A stretch of DNA of 32,571 nt, taken from positions 1 to 32,571 of the forward strand of contig NZ_BJOB01000030.1 in the NCBI RefSeq assembly GCF_006539985.1, read 5' to 3'. The stretch comes from Kurthia gibsonii. Lineage in GTDB: Bacteria > Bacillota > Bacilli > Bacillales_A > Planococcaceae. The position numbers and the translations under genes were made by a program. The notes beneath the pieces are model-generated. The model saw only the letters and a list, made by a program, of their open reading frames with translations, was not told where the DNA came from and searched no databases. How positions within the stretch are numbered: the first letter of the stretch is position 1; each line of letters opens with the position of its first letter. Shown here piece by piece: positions 1 through 8,653 of this stretch.

Positions 1-42
1 CCTCTTTTTTATTTGAATCTCTTTTAAAAAGTAGATTTTTCA

Positions 43-70
43 TATAATATATAAGTTGATGCTTATGTAA
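43..70 (+). promoter_or_regulatory. Probable ars promoter and ArsR operator
   Basis: A perfect -10 hexamer TATAAT lies at 43-48, with only a weak -35 region upstream. Just after it, ATAAG (51-55) and CTTAT (62-66) form an inverted repeat around a 6-base centre. That overlaps the expected transcription start and the leader of arsR. ArsR-family repressors usually bind such imperfect palindromes at their own promoter, so autoregulation is inferred. The operator assignment rests on position and symmetry only. Confidence 0.4.
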
Positions 71-81
71 GGAGGGTTTAG

Positions 82-378
82 ATGAATCAAGAACAACTCA
101 TTCAACAGCTAAAGGCAGTAAGCGATGCCAATCGTTTAAAATTACTTGCCGCTTTAAAAAATGGAGAATGTTGTGTCTGTGATTTTGTACCATTACTACA
201 AATTTCACAACCTGCTGTCAGTCAGCAATTGAAAAAACTAAAAGACGCATCTATTATTCAAGAGCGAAAAGAAGGGGCTTGGCGCTACTATCGTTTAGTA
301 GATTCATTATCACCTGTCATACAAGCTGTACTAGATGAATTAGAACCTATTACGATTCCATCATCGTGTTCAAAATAG
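82..378 (+). CDS. arsR: ArsR-family arsenite-responsive repressor
   Basis: A 98-residue winged-helix repressor of the ArsR/SmtB family. It is expected to bind the ars promoter and release it when As(III) or Sb(III) binds. The metal-sensing segment is visible as ECCVCDF, with Cys30, Cys31 and Cys33, at the start of the DNA-binding helix region. The recognition helix follows at about residues 41-55 (SQPAVSQQLKKL), then a beta-wing (ERKEGAWRYYRL). An extra Cys96 sits near the C terminus. Length is typical. A strong AAGGAGGG ribosome site precedes ATG 82. The gene is followed after 13 bases by arsB, so the two form an operon. The metal specificity is inferred from the CVC motif and the neighbour. 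Confidence 0.93.
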   Translation: MNQEQLIQQLKAVSDANRLKLLAALKNGECCVCDFVPLLQISQPAVSQQLKKLKDASIIQERKEGAWRYYRLVDSLSPVIQAVLDELEPITIPSSCSK

Positions 379-391
379 GTAGGAGGAAATT

Positions 392-1687
392 ATGTTTGAT
401 TTTTGGATTGCTTTACTATTATTTATCGTGACATTATTTTTTGTCATTGTTCAACCACGTAATATAGGGATTGGCTGGTCAGCTTGTGCCGGTGCAGCAA
501 TTGCTTTTTTATTAGGTATTGTGAATATGGAGGACTTTAAGTCGGTTGTCGGTATTACGTGGAATGCAACACTTGCATTTATCGGTATTATTATGATTTC
601 AATCATTCTTGACGAAATCGGTGTTTTTGAATGGTCAGCGCGTCATATGGCAAAGTTGGCTCGTGGTCATGGTATTCGCATGTATATCTACATTTGTTTA
701 CTTGGTGCAGTTGTTGCCGCATTTTTTGCGAATGACGGAGCAGCTCTTATTTTGACACCAATCGTTTTAGCGATGGTGCGTAATTTGAATTTTAAAGAAA
801 AAATGATTTTCCCGTTTATTATCGCAAGTGGTTTTATTGCAGATATGACGTCATTACCCTTTGTTATTAGTAACTTAGTAAACATTGTTGCCGCAGATTA
901 TTTTTCAATTGGTTTTGCAGAATATGCACTTCATATGATTATTCCGAACCTTTTTTCACTACTTGCAACAATCATCGTTTTACTATGGTATTTTAAAAAG
1001 GCGATTCCGCGTACATATGATGCAACGCAAATTTCAGAACCAAAAGATGCGATTCGTCATCAATCCCTTTTTAAACAATCATGGTGGATGTCACTATTAT
1101 TATTAATTGGTTACTTCTCGAGTGAATGGACAGGTATTCCTGTGTCATTTATTGTTTTAGCAGTTGCATTCATTCTGCTTATTCAAATGAAAGTATACCG
1201 TTTTTCAAGTCCAACAAAAGTAATTAAAATGGCTCCTTGGAATATTGTATTCTTTTCGATTGGAATGTATTTAGTCGTGTATGGACTAGGGAGCGCAGGA
1301 ATGACACATGGCGTTGCAACATGGATTCAGTGGTTAGCAGATCAAGGATTATTCGTCGCAACAATTGGTATGGGATTCTTATCGGCTATTTTATCAGCAA
1401 TTATGAATAATTTACCAACTGTTATGATTCAGTCATTAGCAATTCAAGAAGTGAATACGACACCTGTTATTCGAGATACACTCATTTATGCGAATATAAT
1501 TGGCTCGGACTTAGGCCCAAAAATGACACCAATTGGTTCACTTGCAACATTGGTTTGGCTTCATGTATTGTCACTTAAAGGGATTCAAATCTCTTGGATT
1601 CGTTACATAAAGATTGGGTTTATTTGTACAATCCCAATTCTACTTGTAACATTACTAGGACTGTATATTACAATGAAATTATTTTAA
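392..1687 (+). CDS. arsB: Arsenite/antimonite efflux permease ArsB
   Basis: A 431-residue polytopic membrane protein of the ArsB/NhaD ion-transporter superfamily, expected to extrude arsenite through the cytoplasmic membrane. Hydrophobic segments cover most of the chain, about 10-12 helices. Typical ArsB features can be seen: the FFANDGAALILTPIVLAM stretch (about residues 111-128) and the symmetric NNLPTVM motif near residues 345-351, followed by a GSDLGPKMTPIGSLATL block. Length matches the family (about 430). The ribosome site AGGAGG precedes ATG 392. Together with arsR this is a minimal two-gene resistance unit: no arsC arsenate reductase, arsA or arsD is nearby. A terminator follows at once. 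Confidence 0.93.
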   Translation: MFDFWIALLLFIVTLFFVIVQPRNIGIGWSACAGAAIAFLLGIVNMEDFKSVVGITWNATLAFIGIIMISIILDEIGVFEWSARHMAKLARGHGIRMYIYICLLGAVVAAFFANDGAALILTPIVLAMVRNLNFKEKMIFPFIIASGFIADMTSLPFVISNLVNIVAADYFSIGFAEYALHMIIPNLFSLLATIIVLLWYFKKAIPRTYDATQISEPKDAIRHQSLFKQSWWMSLLLLIGYFSSEWTGIPVSFIVLAVAFILLIQMKVYRFSSPTKVIKMAPWNIVFFSIGMYLVVYGLGSAGMTHGVATWIQWLADQGLFVATIGMGFLSAILSAIMNNLPTVMIQSLAIQEVNTTPVIRDTLIYANIIGSDLGPKMTPIGSLATLVWLHVLSLKGIQISWIRYIKIGFICTIPILLVTLLGLYITMKLF

Positions 1688-1720
1688 AAATCATCCTTTC
1701 CAAGGGTGGTTTTTTTTTTG
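1687..1720 (+). terminator. Intrinsic terminator of arsRB
   Basis: AATCATCCTT (1689-1698) pairs with AAGGGTGGTT (1702-1711), including two G-T wobbles, around a 3-base loop. A run of T follows at 1710-1719. It begins at the arsB stop codon. Confidence 0.85.
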
Positions 1721-1902
1721 TGTTTTTCATACACAAAAAGGAAAATAATTACCGTATAATTGAAGAAAATAGTAATAAGATACTTAATAAATGAAAAAAT
1801 TCAAAATGAACTGAAAAAATACACTTTTCAACTGATGTGTGTTTCGTAAGGGATTATTAACATATTAATAAAAATAAATAGATATGAACTGGAGGGCACT
1901 GC

Positions 1903-2690
1903 ATGAATTACAGATAGCTATATGCTATTTTTTTAATCTGTTTCATATTCTTGATTGATCCTTCAACTGCCAGTAGTTCTGAAAAAGAAGTACACGATGT
2001 AAATTTGAATACATATTTGGCACAACAAAATAAGGCATCTTTGGAAGGTGATTGGAGGTATATTGAAGGTATTCGTACGCCAAATGAGATGAAACAAGCG
2101 TATATAATATTGCCAACTACAAAAATTCCAATTGAATTCAGTCAATTATTTAATCGAGACGATGCTTCTGCAACATTTTCTACATATATCAAGATTCCAA
2201 GCTGTTTTGTAGGACAACTAATGGCAATCGACATTATTTTAATGAATATATGGAAAAAGCATTTGCGGAAGTAATCAAAGAACATGCTTCGCTCTCCATG
2301 TTAATCTTAGATGTGGATGATTTTAAAAAGTACAATGATTTTTACGGACACATTGAAGGGGATTAATTATTGCAATATCTTGCAAGTGAAATGTCTAAAG
2401 TCGTACCAAAAGAAGGCGTTCTAGCACGCTATGGAGGAGAAGAATTCGCCATTGTGCTACCGAACTATTCAAACGAACAAGCTACAGCAATCGCTGAAAA
2501 AATAAAATCTCGTATTGCATATCAAAATTTACAACAAGCTGCGAGTGATTATGGCCTTATTACAGTGAGTATTGGAGTCGCAACACATGAATGTAAAACA
2601 CAATATGCAACTGTGAATGAAAGAATTAACGCAGCTAATCAAAATTTATATATCTGTAAAAATACTGGTAAAAATAAAGTGGTTTATTAA
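1903..2690 (+). pseudogene. Decayed membrane sensor / GGDEF diguanylate cyclase
   Basis: Remains of a gene for a sensor-linked diguanylate cyclase. A good ribosome site (GGAGGG) precedes ATG 1903, but the reading stops after four codons (TAG 1915). Past it, the same frame encodes a hydrophobic signal segment (LYAIFLICFIFLI). An extracellular sensor-like part follows to about 2225, including GDWRYIEG and FSTYIKIP. There the frame shifts and continues directly into a GGDEF domain: NRHYFNEYMEKAF, then DVDDFKKYNDFYGH, then the signature RYGGEEF (codons at about 2427-2447). The second half of the sensor and the expected transmembrane part are missing, so an internal deletion is inferred. A second in-frame stop (TAA 2364) breaks the GGDEF domain just after GHIEGD. 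An intact product cannot be made. The exact parent family is not certain. Confidence 0.85.
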
Positions 2691-2750
2691 AAAATCCAAA
2701 TGTATGATGTGTCGGTATTTTACCGATTACTCAAACATTTGGACTTTTTA
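2689..2750. terminator. Bidirectional terminator between GGDEF pseudogene and cysA
   Basis: Outer arms TCCAAATGT (2695-2703) and ACATTTGGA (2735-2743) pair. An inner hairpin (TCGGTA/TACCGA, 2712-2726) lies between them. A-tracts on the left and T-tracts on the right give U-runs in both directions, so it can end both converging transcripts. Confidence 0.8.
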
Positions 2751-3821
2751 TTAGATTGAAAAGTCTTCAGGCACAAATACTTTTAATTGTTTTGGATGGA
2801 TGTAGACTGTATCACCTTTTTCAATGGCAAGTTGAGTGAAGAATTCTTTTGTAATTTCTGCTTCTAAATAGTCATTCGTATCAGGTCGATGTAATTCAAT
2901 ATGAATTGTCGCACCGATTGGATGAATATGTAGGACGGTTGCCTTTACTGTATTCGGTCTTACTTCTTTTTCAATTGCGACATCATGTGGACGAACATAA
3001 CCAACTGTTTCTTGTTCGGAATCAAGGTTAGACCCTGGAACTTTGAATGAGAAGTCGCCATTAATGAGTTCGCCTTTTCGTAATCTTCCTTTAAAGAGGT
3101 TCACATTTCCCAGGAAATCATAAACGAACGGTGAAGCAGGATTTTCATATACTTCAACAGGGGAGCCGATTTGTTCAATACGACCTTCATTCATAATAAC
3201 AATCCGATCGGCTACATCAAGTGCTTCCTCTTGGTCATGTGTTACAAAAATAGAGGTAATATGATAGTCATTGTGCAGTTTTCGTAGCCATCTACGCAAA
3301 TCTTTTCTTACTTTCGCATCGAGTGCGCCAAATGGTTCATCGAGTAGTAACACTTTTGGTTCAACGGCAAGTGCGCGTGCAAGAGCGACACGTTGGCGCT
3401 GACCTCCTGACAATTGCGAAGGGTAGCGTTTAGCAAAATGTTCTAATTTAACAAGCGAGAGTAACTCGATTACCTTATCCTCGATTTCTTTTTTAGATGG
3501 ACGTAGTTTTTTCGGTCTTACTTTTAAACCATATGCGACATTATCAAAAACAGTCATATGGTTAAATAAAGCATAATGTTGGAATACAAAACCGATATTT
3601 CGTTCTTTCGCGCTAAGATGTACAACTTCTTTTTGGTCGAATAGAATCGTTCCTTCATCTAACGTTTCAAGCCCAGCGATAATTCGAAGAAGGCTTGTTT
3701 TCCCAGAACCAGATGGACCTAATAAAGCGACTAATTCACCAGGTTGAATCGATAGTGAAATTTTTTGTAGTGCATGGTACTGTCCGAAATGTTTATCAAT
3801 TTCTCTTAACTCAATACTCAT
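2751..3821 (-). CDS. cysA: Sulfate/thiosulfate ABC importer ATPase CysA
   Basis: A 356-residue ABC ATPase that powers sulfate or thiosulfate import on the cytoplasmic face of the CysT-CysW channel. Visible motifs in order: Walker [10 protein letters not shown] (about residues 34-42), the Q-loop region FVFQHYALF, signature [15 protein letters not shown] (about 137-151), Walker [13 protein letters not shown], and switch His in FVTHDQEEA. From about residue 235 a TOBE-like regulatory tail follows. Length matches the family. A strong AAGGAGG site precedes ATG 3821, and the start overlaps the cysW stop by four bases (ATGA), showing translational coupling. It is the last gene of the operon, before a terminator. 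Confidence 0.95.
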   Translation of the reverse strand: MSIELREIDKHFGQYHALQKISLSIQPGELVALLGPSGSGKTSLLRIIAGLETLDEGTILFDQKEVVHLSAKERNIGFVFQHYALFNHMTVFDNVAYGLKVRPKKLRPSKKEIEDKVIELLSLVKLEHFAKRYPSQLSGGQRQRVALARALAVEPKVLLLDEPFGALDAKVRKDLRRWLRKLHNDYHITSIFVTHDQEEALDVADRIVIMNEGRIEQIGSPVEVYENPASPFVYDFLGNVNLFKGRLRKGELINGDFSFKVPGSNLDSEQETVGYVRPHDVAIEKEVRPNTVKATVLHIHPIGATIHIELHRPDTNDYLEAEITKEFFTQLAIEKGDTVYIHPKQLKVFVPEDFSI

Positions 3822-4690
3822 TTAGAAACCTCCTTCGTACGCCATTCGATGATATTTTTTGCGATGATTGTTGCGAGTGCGAGTAGCGACATGAGTGATG
3901 CCACCGCAAATGCTGCTGTAAATTGGTATTCGTTATATAAAACTTCGATGTGTAGGGGCATCGTATTCGTTAAGCCGCGAATGTGACCAGATACAACGGA
4001 TACTGCACCAAATTCACCAATGACACGCGCGTTACATAGAATCACACCATATAATAAGCCCCACTTAATTTTCGGAAGTGTAATACGCATAAAGGTCTGA
4101 AAACCATTTGCACCAAGTGAATGTGAAGCTTCTTCTTCTGACTGCCCTTGTGCCTGCATAAGTGGAATGAGTTCACGCGCAACAAAAGGAACCGTCACGA
4201 ACAAGGTCGCTAAAATAATGCCAGGTAGTGCGAAAATAATAAAGATATCTCGCTCAAGCAACCATTCACCGAATAATCCTTGTGCGCCGAATAATAAGAC
4301 GAAAATTAAACCGGCGATCACAGGTGACACAGCAAAGGGTAAATCGATGAGCGTTAAAAGTATATTTTTACCTTTAAAATGATATTTTGAAATAAGCCAT
4401 GCACTCAGTACACCGAATAATGTATTCAATGGTACAACAATTAATACGACAAGGAATGTCAGTCGAATAGCAGAAAGCGCCTCGCTATTCGTAATGGATG
4501 CTAAATAGACATCTACACCTTTTTGAAAAGCTGTCATAAAAATCATGACAAGCGGTAATAATAAGAAAAGAGATAAAAAAAGTACACTAATCGTAATTAA
4601 TGAGCGGCGAATCCACTTCGGTTCACTCGTAGGTGAATCTATCTTCACTTTTGGTAAAGTATGTGGTTGTTCGAGTACGTTCTCTGTCAT
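3818..4690 (-). CDS. cysW: Sulfate ABC importer permease CysW
   Basis: One of the two membrane subunits of the sulfate importer, about 290 residues and roughly six transmembrane helices. The cytoplasmic coupling loop that docks on CysA is seen as [16 protein letters not shown], followed by [11 protein letters not shown]. The C-terminal sequence [17 protein letters not shown] is typical of CysW. I prefer ATG 4690, which has an AGGTG ribosome site five bases upstream and lies one base after the cysT stop. A GTG at 4699 would add three residues and overlap cysT. The N-terminal 30 residues are hydrophilic and probably cytoplasmic. CysT versus CysW is assigned from sequence resemblance and gene order. 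Confidence 0.93.
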   Translation of the reverse strand: MTENVLEQPHTLPKVKIDSPTSEPKWIRRSLITISVLFLSLFLLLPLVMIFMTAFQKGVDVYLASITNSEALSAIRLTFLVVLIVVPLNTLFGVLSAWLISKYHFKGKNILLTLIDLPFAVSPVIAGLIFVLLFGAQGLFGEWLLERDIFIIFALPGIILATLFVTVPFVARELIPLMQAQGQSEEEASHSLGANGFQTFMRITLPKIKWGLLYGVILCNARVIGEFGAVSVVSGHIRGLTNTMPLHIEVLYNEYQFTAAFAVASLMSLLALATIIAKNIIEWRTKEVSK

Positions 4691-4691
4691 A

Positions 4692-5537
4692 TTATGCACC
4701 TACTCTCTTTGTATATTTACGTTGAATGAGCCATTGAATGATATTCATCGTGAGTAAAAAGAAGAATGAACCAATTAGCATAACCGAAGCAATGGCAGTC
4801 GCTCCTACATAATCATATTGTTCTAATTTTGTCATGATGAATAATGGTGTAATCTCTGTCTTCATGGGCATATTACCAGCGATAAAAACAACCGAACCAT
4901 ATTCACCTAATGCACGCGCAAAAGCTAAAGTAAAGCCTGTCAAAATTGCTGGAATAAGTGTAGGGAAGATGACGTGACGAATCGTCTGCATACGATTTGC
5001 ACCAAGACTAGCTGAAGCTTCTTCTTCCTCAATACGAAAGCTTTCAAGTACAGGCTGAACTGTACGAACAACAAAAGGCAGTCCAATAAACGTAAGAGCA
5101 ATCATAATACCAAGCGGTGTGAAAGCAATTTTGAAATCGAAAAATTGACCAATCCATCCATTGGGTGCATAAAGAGCTGTTAGCGCAATCCCCGCAACAG
5201 CTGTTGGTAATGCGAAAGGTAAATCAACAAGCCCGTCCATTAAAGACTTAAGCGGAAATGTATAGCGAACAAGAACCCATGCAATAATCGTACCGAAAAC
5301 GACATTGATAAGCGCTGCCACAAGTGATGCACCAATCGTTAACTTATAGGAGGCGACGGCACGCGGATCTGAAATAATCGTCCAAAATTCTCCCCATGTC
5401 AATTGAAGCGAATGCAGAAGAATCATCGATAACGGTAATAAAATTAATAAACTAACATAAAAGATTGTGAAGCCGAATGAGAGTTTAAAACCCGGAAGTC
5501 GAAAAGCTTTTTGTTTTTTTGCTGTAAGTGAAGCCAT
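4692..5537 (-). CDS. cysT: Sulfate ABC importer permease CysT (CysU)
   Basis: The first membrane subunit of the sulfate importer, 281 residues with about six transmembrane helices. The coupling loop is [20 protein letters not shown] at about residues 171-190, and [17 protein letters not shown] near residue 210-225 is characteristic of CysT/CysU. A short positively charged N terminus ([16 protein letters not shown]) precedes the first helix. It starts 15 bases after sbp with a moderate AAGTGGTGA ribosome site, and its stop is almost fused to the start of cysW. It is therefore co-transcribed and probably coupled with its partner subunit. Confidence 0.94.
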   Translation of the reverse strand: MASLTAKKQKAFRLPGFKLSFGFTIFYVSLLILLPLSMILLHSLQLTWGEFWTIISDPRAVASYKLTIGASLVAALINVVFGTIIAWVLVRYTFPLKSLMDGLVDLPFALPTAVAGIALTALYAPNGWIGQFFDFKIAFTPLGIMIALTFIGLPFVVRTVQPVLESFRIEEEEASASLGANRMQTIRHVIFPTLIPAILTGFTLAFARALGEYGSVVFIAGNMPMKTEITPLFIMTKLEQYDYVGATAIASVMLIGSFFFLLTMNIIQWLIQRKYTKRVGA

Positions 5538-5552
5538 TTAATCACCACTTTC

Positions 5553-6554
5553 TTATTGATAAATTTTGTCGAATAAACCACCGTCTTGGAAATGTGTTTT
5601 TTGTGCTTTTTGCCAACCACCAAAGTCTTCAATCGTAACAAGTTGAAGTGGTGGGAATTGTTTTTCATATTGCTTTAAAATTTCTGGGTTACGAGGTCGA
5701 TAGAAATTTTTTGCTGCAATTTCTTGACCTTCTTTTGTATACAAGAATTTTAAATAAGCAGTTGCGACTTTTTCCGTACCACGCTTTTTCGCATTTTTTG
5801 TGACAACTGTAACAGGTGGTTCCGCCAAAATACTAAGAGAAGGAGTAATGATTTCGAATTCATCTGCACCTAACTCTTTTAATGACAAGTAGGCTTCATT
5901 TTCCCACGTGATGAGTACATCACCGATCCCACGCTCTACAAAAGTCGTAGTAGACCCGCGTGCTCCTGAATCAAGTACATCGACATTCCCATACAATTTT
6001 TGCATGAACTCAAATGGTGTTAGGTTTGTTTCTTGTTCATATTTTTCTGCGTATGCATAAGCTGCTAAGTAATTCCAACGCGCCCCACCTGATGTTTTAG
6101 GGTTCGGTGTGACAACTGAAACGTCTGGGCGAATTAAATCAGACCAGTCTTGAATTTTTTTCGGATTATCTTTTCGGACTAAGAAGACAATCGTCGATGT
6201 GTAAGGAGCCGAATGGTCAGGGAGCGCACTTTGCCAATTTGGTGAAATGAGTTCTCGATGTTTTGTCAGTTCATCAATATCATAAGCAAGTGCAAGCGTG
6301 ACAACATCTGCTCGAATCCCGTCGATGACTGCCCGTCCTTGTTTACCAGAACCTCCGTGAGATTGCTGAATGGTTACAGTTTGTCCTGTTTTTTCTTTCC
6401 ACTCTTTCGCAAATGCTGTATTGATTCCTTGATATAGTTCGCGTGTTGGATCGTAGGAAACGTTTAACAACTGAATTTCTTTCTCCGAAGCTTTTGACGA
6501 ACAACCTGCTAATAAGAAGATAGTAAGAATCAAAAGCAAACTCTTTCTTTTCAT
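5553..6554 (-). CDS. sbp: Sulfate-binding lipoprotein of ABC importer
   Basis: A 333-residue extracytoplasmic solute-binding protein. The N terminus has a lipoprotein signal with lipobox LLAGC, so Cys18 should be lipidated and the protein anchored outside the membrane. The hallmark start of the mature domain, [13 protein letters not shown], identifies the sulfate/thiosulfate-binding family. Other family signatures are [16 protein letters not shown] and [16 protein letters not shown], which contribute the anion-binding residues. It is the first gene of the minus-strand operon sbp-cysT-cysW-cysA. A GAAGGAGGG ribosome site lies directly behind the U-run of a leader terminator, so expression is probably attenuated (see the leader entry). 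Sulfate versus thiosulfate preference cannot be read from the sequence. Confidence 0.95.
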   Translation of the reverse strand: MKRKSLLLILTIFLLAGCSSKASEKEIQLLNVSYDPTRELYQGINTAFAKEWKEKTGQTVTIQQSHGGSGKQGRAVIDGIRADVVTLALAYDIDELTKHRELISPNWQSALPDHSAPYTSTIVFLVRKDNPKKIQDWSDLIRPDVSVVTPNPKTSGGARWNYLAAYAYAEKYEQETNLTPFEFMQKLYGNVDVLDSGARGSTTTFVERGIGDVLITWENEAYLSLKELGADEFEIITPSLSILAEPPVTVVTKNAKKRGTEKVATAYLKFLYTKEGQEIAAKNFYRPRNPEILKQYEKQFPPLQLVTIEDFGGWQKAQKTHFQDGGLFDKIYQ

Positions 6555-6571
6555 GTATAAATCCCTCCTTC

Positions 6572-6620
6572 AAAAAAAACTGAAAACTGCACACGAATCC
6601 TACCGTGTACAGCCTTCAGT
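6572..6620 (-). terminator. Leader terminator (putative attenuator) upstream of sbp
   Basis: Read on the minus strand, 6620-6604 pairs with 6595-6579 over 17 continuous base pairs (three G-U wobbles) around an 8-base loop. Eight T follow at once (6579-6572 region), and then the sbp ribosome site. A terminator placed between the promoter and the first gene suggests control by premature termination. A competing weaker hairpin on the minus strand can form within 6634-6611 (AGC/GCT and TCAG/CTGA around ACAAA) and would take up the 5' arm of the terminator. The ligand or protein that would switch it is unknown. Confidence 0.75.
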
Positions 6621-6649
6621 TTGTCTGATCAGCTAACTTTGTTAGTTAT

Positions 6650-6678
6650 ACGATAAACACATATTCCCTACAAGTCAA
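6650..6678 (-). promoter_or_regulatory. Probable sbp operon promoter
   Basis: On the minus strand TTGACT (6678-6673) and TATCGT (6655-6650) are separated by 17 bases, a sigma-A-type arrangement with a good -35 and a moderate -10. Transcription would start near 6643, giving a leader of about 90 bases that contains the terminator hairpin. Confidence 0.5.
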
Positions 6679-6696
6679 CTAAGAATTTACAAAAAA

Positions 6697-6729
6697 CCTA
6701 TTTTATTTATCGGAATTACATGATATACT
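6697..6729 (+). promoter_or_regulatory. Probable cysH promoter with imperfect palindrome
   Basis: The -10 hexamer TATACT is at 6724-6729, with a weak -35 near 6701-6706. Overlapping the -35 is an imperfect palindrome, CCTAT at 6697-6701 and ATCGG at 6709-6713, followed by AATTA. In Firmicutes sulfur genes are often repressed by CymR at AT-rich palindromes of this general kind. I cannot confirm the CymR assignment from the sequence. Confidence 0.4.
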
Positions 6730-6760
6730 CCATTTAAGAAAAGCTAACCAGAAAACTGGA

Positions 6761-6809
6761 GGCGATTCAACCTAACTAGCACATAGTAGGTTGAATCGCC
6801 TTTTCGTTT
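6761..6809 (+). terminator. Leader hairpin (possible attenuator) upstream of cysH
   Basis: GGCGATTCAACCTA (6761-6774) pairs perfectly with TAGGTTGAATCGCC (6787-6800) and is followed by TTTTCGTTT. It lies between the promoter and the cysH ribosome site, so it may be a leader terminator or a stabilising 5' hairpin. A small CCAG-AAAA-CTGG hairpin (6748-6759) sits just before it. The T-run is interrupted, so termination would be partial. Confidence 0.55.
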
Positions 6810-6829
6810 ACTAGAAAGGAGTGTTCTAT

Positions 6830-7522
6830 ATGACACAAGCCGAAATAACACCGCCCCCATTTTCAAAAGACACAGATACAAAAGGGGCATTGGAAGTTTT
6901 AAGATGGGCATATGAAACATATGGTGACAAATTAGTTTATGGATGTAGTTTTGGTATTGAAGGGATTGTCCTCATTCATTTAATTGCACAAGTAAAACCA
7001 GATGCAAAAATTGTTTTCCTTGATACAGACCTTCATTTCAAAGAGACATATGAAACGATTGAACGTACAAAAGAACGTTATCCAACATTACAAATTGAAT
7101 TGAAAAAACCAACACTGACATTAGAACAACAAGCGAGTGAGTATGGGGATGAATTATGGAAAACAGCACCAAATCAATGCTGCAATATCCGTAAAATTGA
7201 ACCATTACAAGAAGTACTACAGGCTTCTGATGCATGGATTTCAGGTTTGCGCCGCGAACAATCTGAAACGCGTGCTAAAACAGAGTTTGTAAATGATGAT
7301 CCTCGTTTTAAATCAACCAAAATTTGCCCGCTTATTCATTGGACATGGAAAGATGTTTGGCGCTATGTATCCAAATATGATTTACCATACAACATACTGC
7401 ATGACCAAGGTTATCCATCAATTGGTTGTGAAAAGTGTACAGTTCCAGCCTTTACAATGGATGATTTACGTTCAGGAAGATGGCAGGGTAAAGGAAAAAC
7501 AGAGTGTGGATTACACGGATAG
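6830..7522 (+). CDS. cysH: Adenylyl-sulfate (APS/PAPS) reductase CysH
   Basis: A 230-residue thioredoxin-dependent reductase that converts activated sulfate (APS, possibly also PAPS) to sulfite in cysteine biosynthesis. The fold starts with the PP-loop-like [12 protein letters not shown]. The [4Fe-4S] ligands typical of APS reductases are present as Cys117-Cys118 (CCNIRK) and Cys200/Cys203 (GCEKC). The nucleophile is in the C-terminal ECGLHG, Cys226. These cysteine pairs argue for the APS-type enzyme rather than the cluster-free E. coli type. ATG 6830 is preceded by AAAGGAG at 8 bases, so upstream in-frame GTG 6821 is part of the ribosome site. It is first in the operon cysH-sat-cysC. Confidence 0.95.
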   Translation: MTQAEITPPPFSKDTDTKGALEVLRWAYETYGDKLVYGCSFGIEGIVLIHLIAQVKPDAKIVFLDTDLHFKETYETIERTKERYPTLQIELKKPTLTLEQQASEYGDELWKTAPNQCCNIRKIEPLQEVLQASDAWISGLRREQSETRAKTEFVNDDPRFKSTKICPLIHWTWKDVWRYVSKYDLPYNILHDQGYPSIGCEKCTVPAFTMDDLRSGRWQGKGKTECGLHG

Positions 7523-7534
7523 GGGAGAAAGAAT

Positions 7535-8653
7535 ATGACTTTAGTAAATCGTTATAATGAAAAATACCAAACAGCACATATTCAACATACGATTGAATTA
7601 GATGCGATTGCATTAAGTGATTTAGAATTAATCGGCATTGGTGGCTATAGTCCAATCGAAGGGTTTTTAAATGAAGAAGACTACCAATCGGTTGTGAAAA
7701 ATATTCGTCTAGCAGATGGTACAGTATGGAGTATTCCAATTACATTACCAATTTCAGATGAGCAAGCGAAAACATTACAAGTGGGTGACGAGGCAAAGCT
7801 TGTGTATCAAGGTGAAACATATGGCGCGATTGAGATTGCGTCGATTTATGTACCGAATAAAGAAGAAGAAGCGCGTCATGTATATGGAACAGATGATCAA
7901 AACCACCCTGGTGTTCGTAAGTTATTTGAACGTCCAGCTGTATATGTAGGAGGACCTGTCGTTTTAACGAAGCGTCAGCAACCTGCTTTTGCAGATTATA
8001 CGTTTACACCAGCTGAGACACGTGCAATTTTCGCGGAAAAAGGCTGGAAAACAGTCGTTGGATTCCAAACGCGTAATCCTGTCCACCGTGCGCATGAATA
8101 TATTCAAAAAGCAGCTCTTGAAACGATTGACGGTCTATTTTTAAATCCACTTGTCGGCGAAACAAAATCAGATGATGTTTCAGCTACGATTCGTATGGAA
8201 AGTTATGAAGTATTATTAGAAAAATACTATCCAACAAATCGTGTGCAATTAGGTATTTTCCCAGCTGCGATGCGTTATGCTGGCCCACGTGAAGCAATTT
8301 TCCATGCGCTTGTACGTAAAAATTATGGTTGTACACATTTCATTGTAGGACGCGATCATGCCGGTGTAGGTGATTATTATGGTACGTATGATGCACAAAT
8401 TATCTTTGAACAATTTACCAATGATGAATTAGGTATTACACCGCTGAAATTTGAACATAGCTTCTACTGCTCGGCATGTGAAGGAATGGCAACAACAAAA
8501 ACATGTCCTCATGATGCAAAAGACCATATTATTTTGTCAGGAACAAAAGTACGTGAAATGTTGCGCAATGGTATTACACCACCACCGACATTTAGTCGTA
8601 AAGAAGTTGTCGAAGTGCTAATTCGTGGTATGAAGCAGGAGGTAGCAGAATGA
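7535..8653 (+). CDS. sat: Sulfate adenylyltransferase (ATP sulfurylase)
   Basis: A 372-residue monofunctional ATP sulfurylase that makes APS and pyrophosphate from sulfate and ATP. It has an N-terminal PUA-like part (to about residue 150) and the catalytic nucleotidyltransferase domain. The HxxH-type active site is visible as [10 protein letters not shown], with Arg180, His184 and His187, and a second signature is [12 protein letters not shown]. The C-terminal region contains [15 protein letters not shown], a cysteine cluster that may hold a metal, as in related bacterial Sat proteins. Length is normal. It begins 12 bases after cysH with a GGGGAG ribosome site and overlaps cysC by four bases. 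Confidence 0.96.
   Translation: MTLVNRYNEKYQTAHIQHTIELDAIALSDLELIGIGGYSPIEGFLNEEDYQSVVKNIRLADGTVWSIPITLPISDEQAKTLQVGDEAKLVYQGETYGAIEIASIYVPNKEEEARHVYGTDDQNHPGVRKLFERPAVYVGGPVVLTKRQQPAFADYTFTPAETRAIFAEKGWKTVVGFQTRNPVHRAHEYIQKAALETIDGLFLNPLVGETKSDDVSATIRMESYEVLLEKYYPTNRVQLGIFPAAMRYAGPREAIFHALVRKNYGCTHFIVGRDHAGVGDYYGTYDAQIIFEQFTNDELGITPLKFEHSFYCSACEGMATTKTCPHDAKDHIILSGTKVREMLRNGITPPPTFSRKEVVEVLIRGMKQEVAE

Noticed and set aside
6560-6829. SAM (S-box) riboswitch in the sulfur region
   Set aside because: No S-box core sequences; both leaders are under about 100 bases, shorter than the SAM-I aptamer plus terminator.
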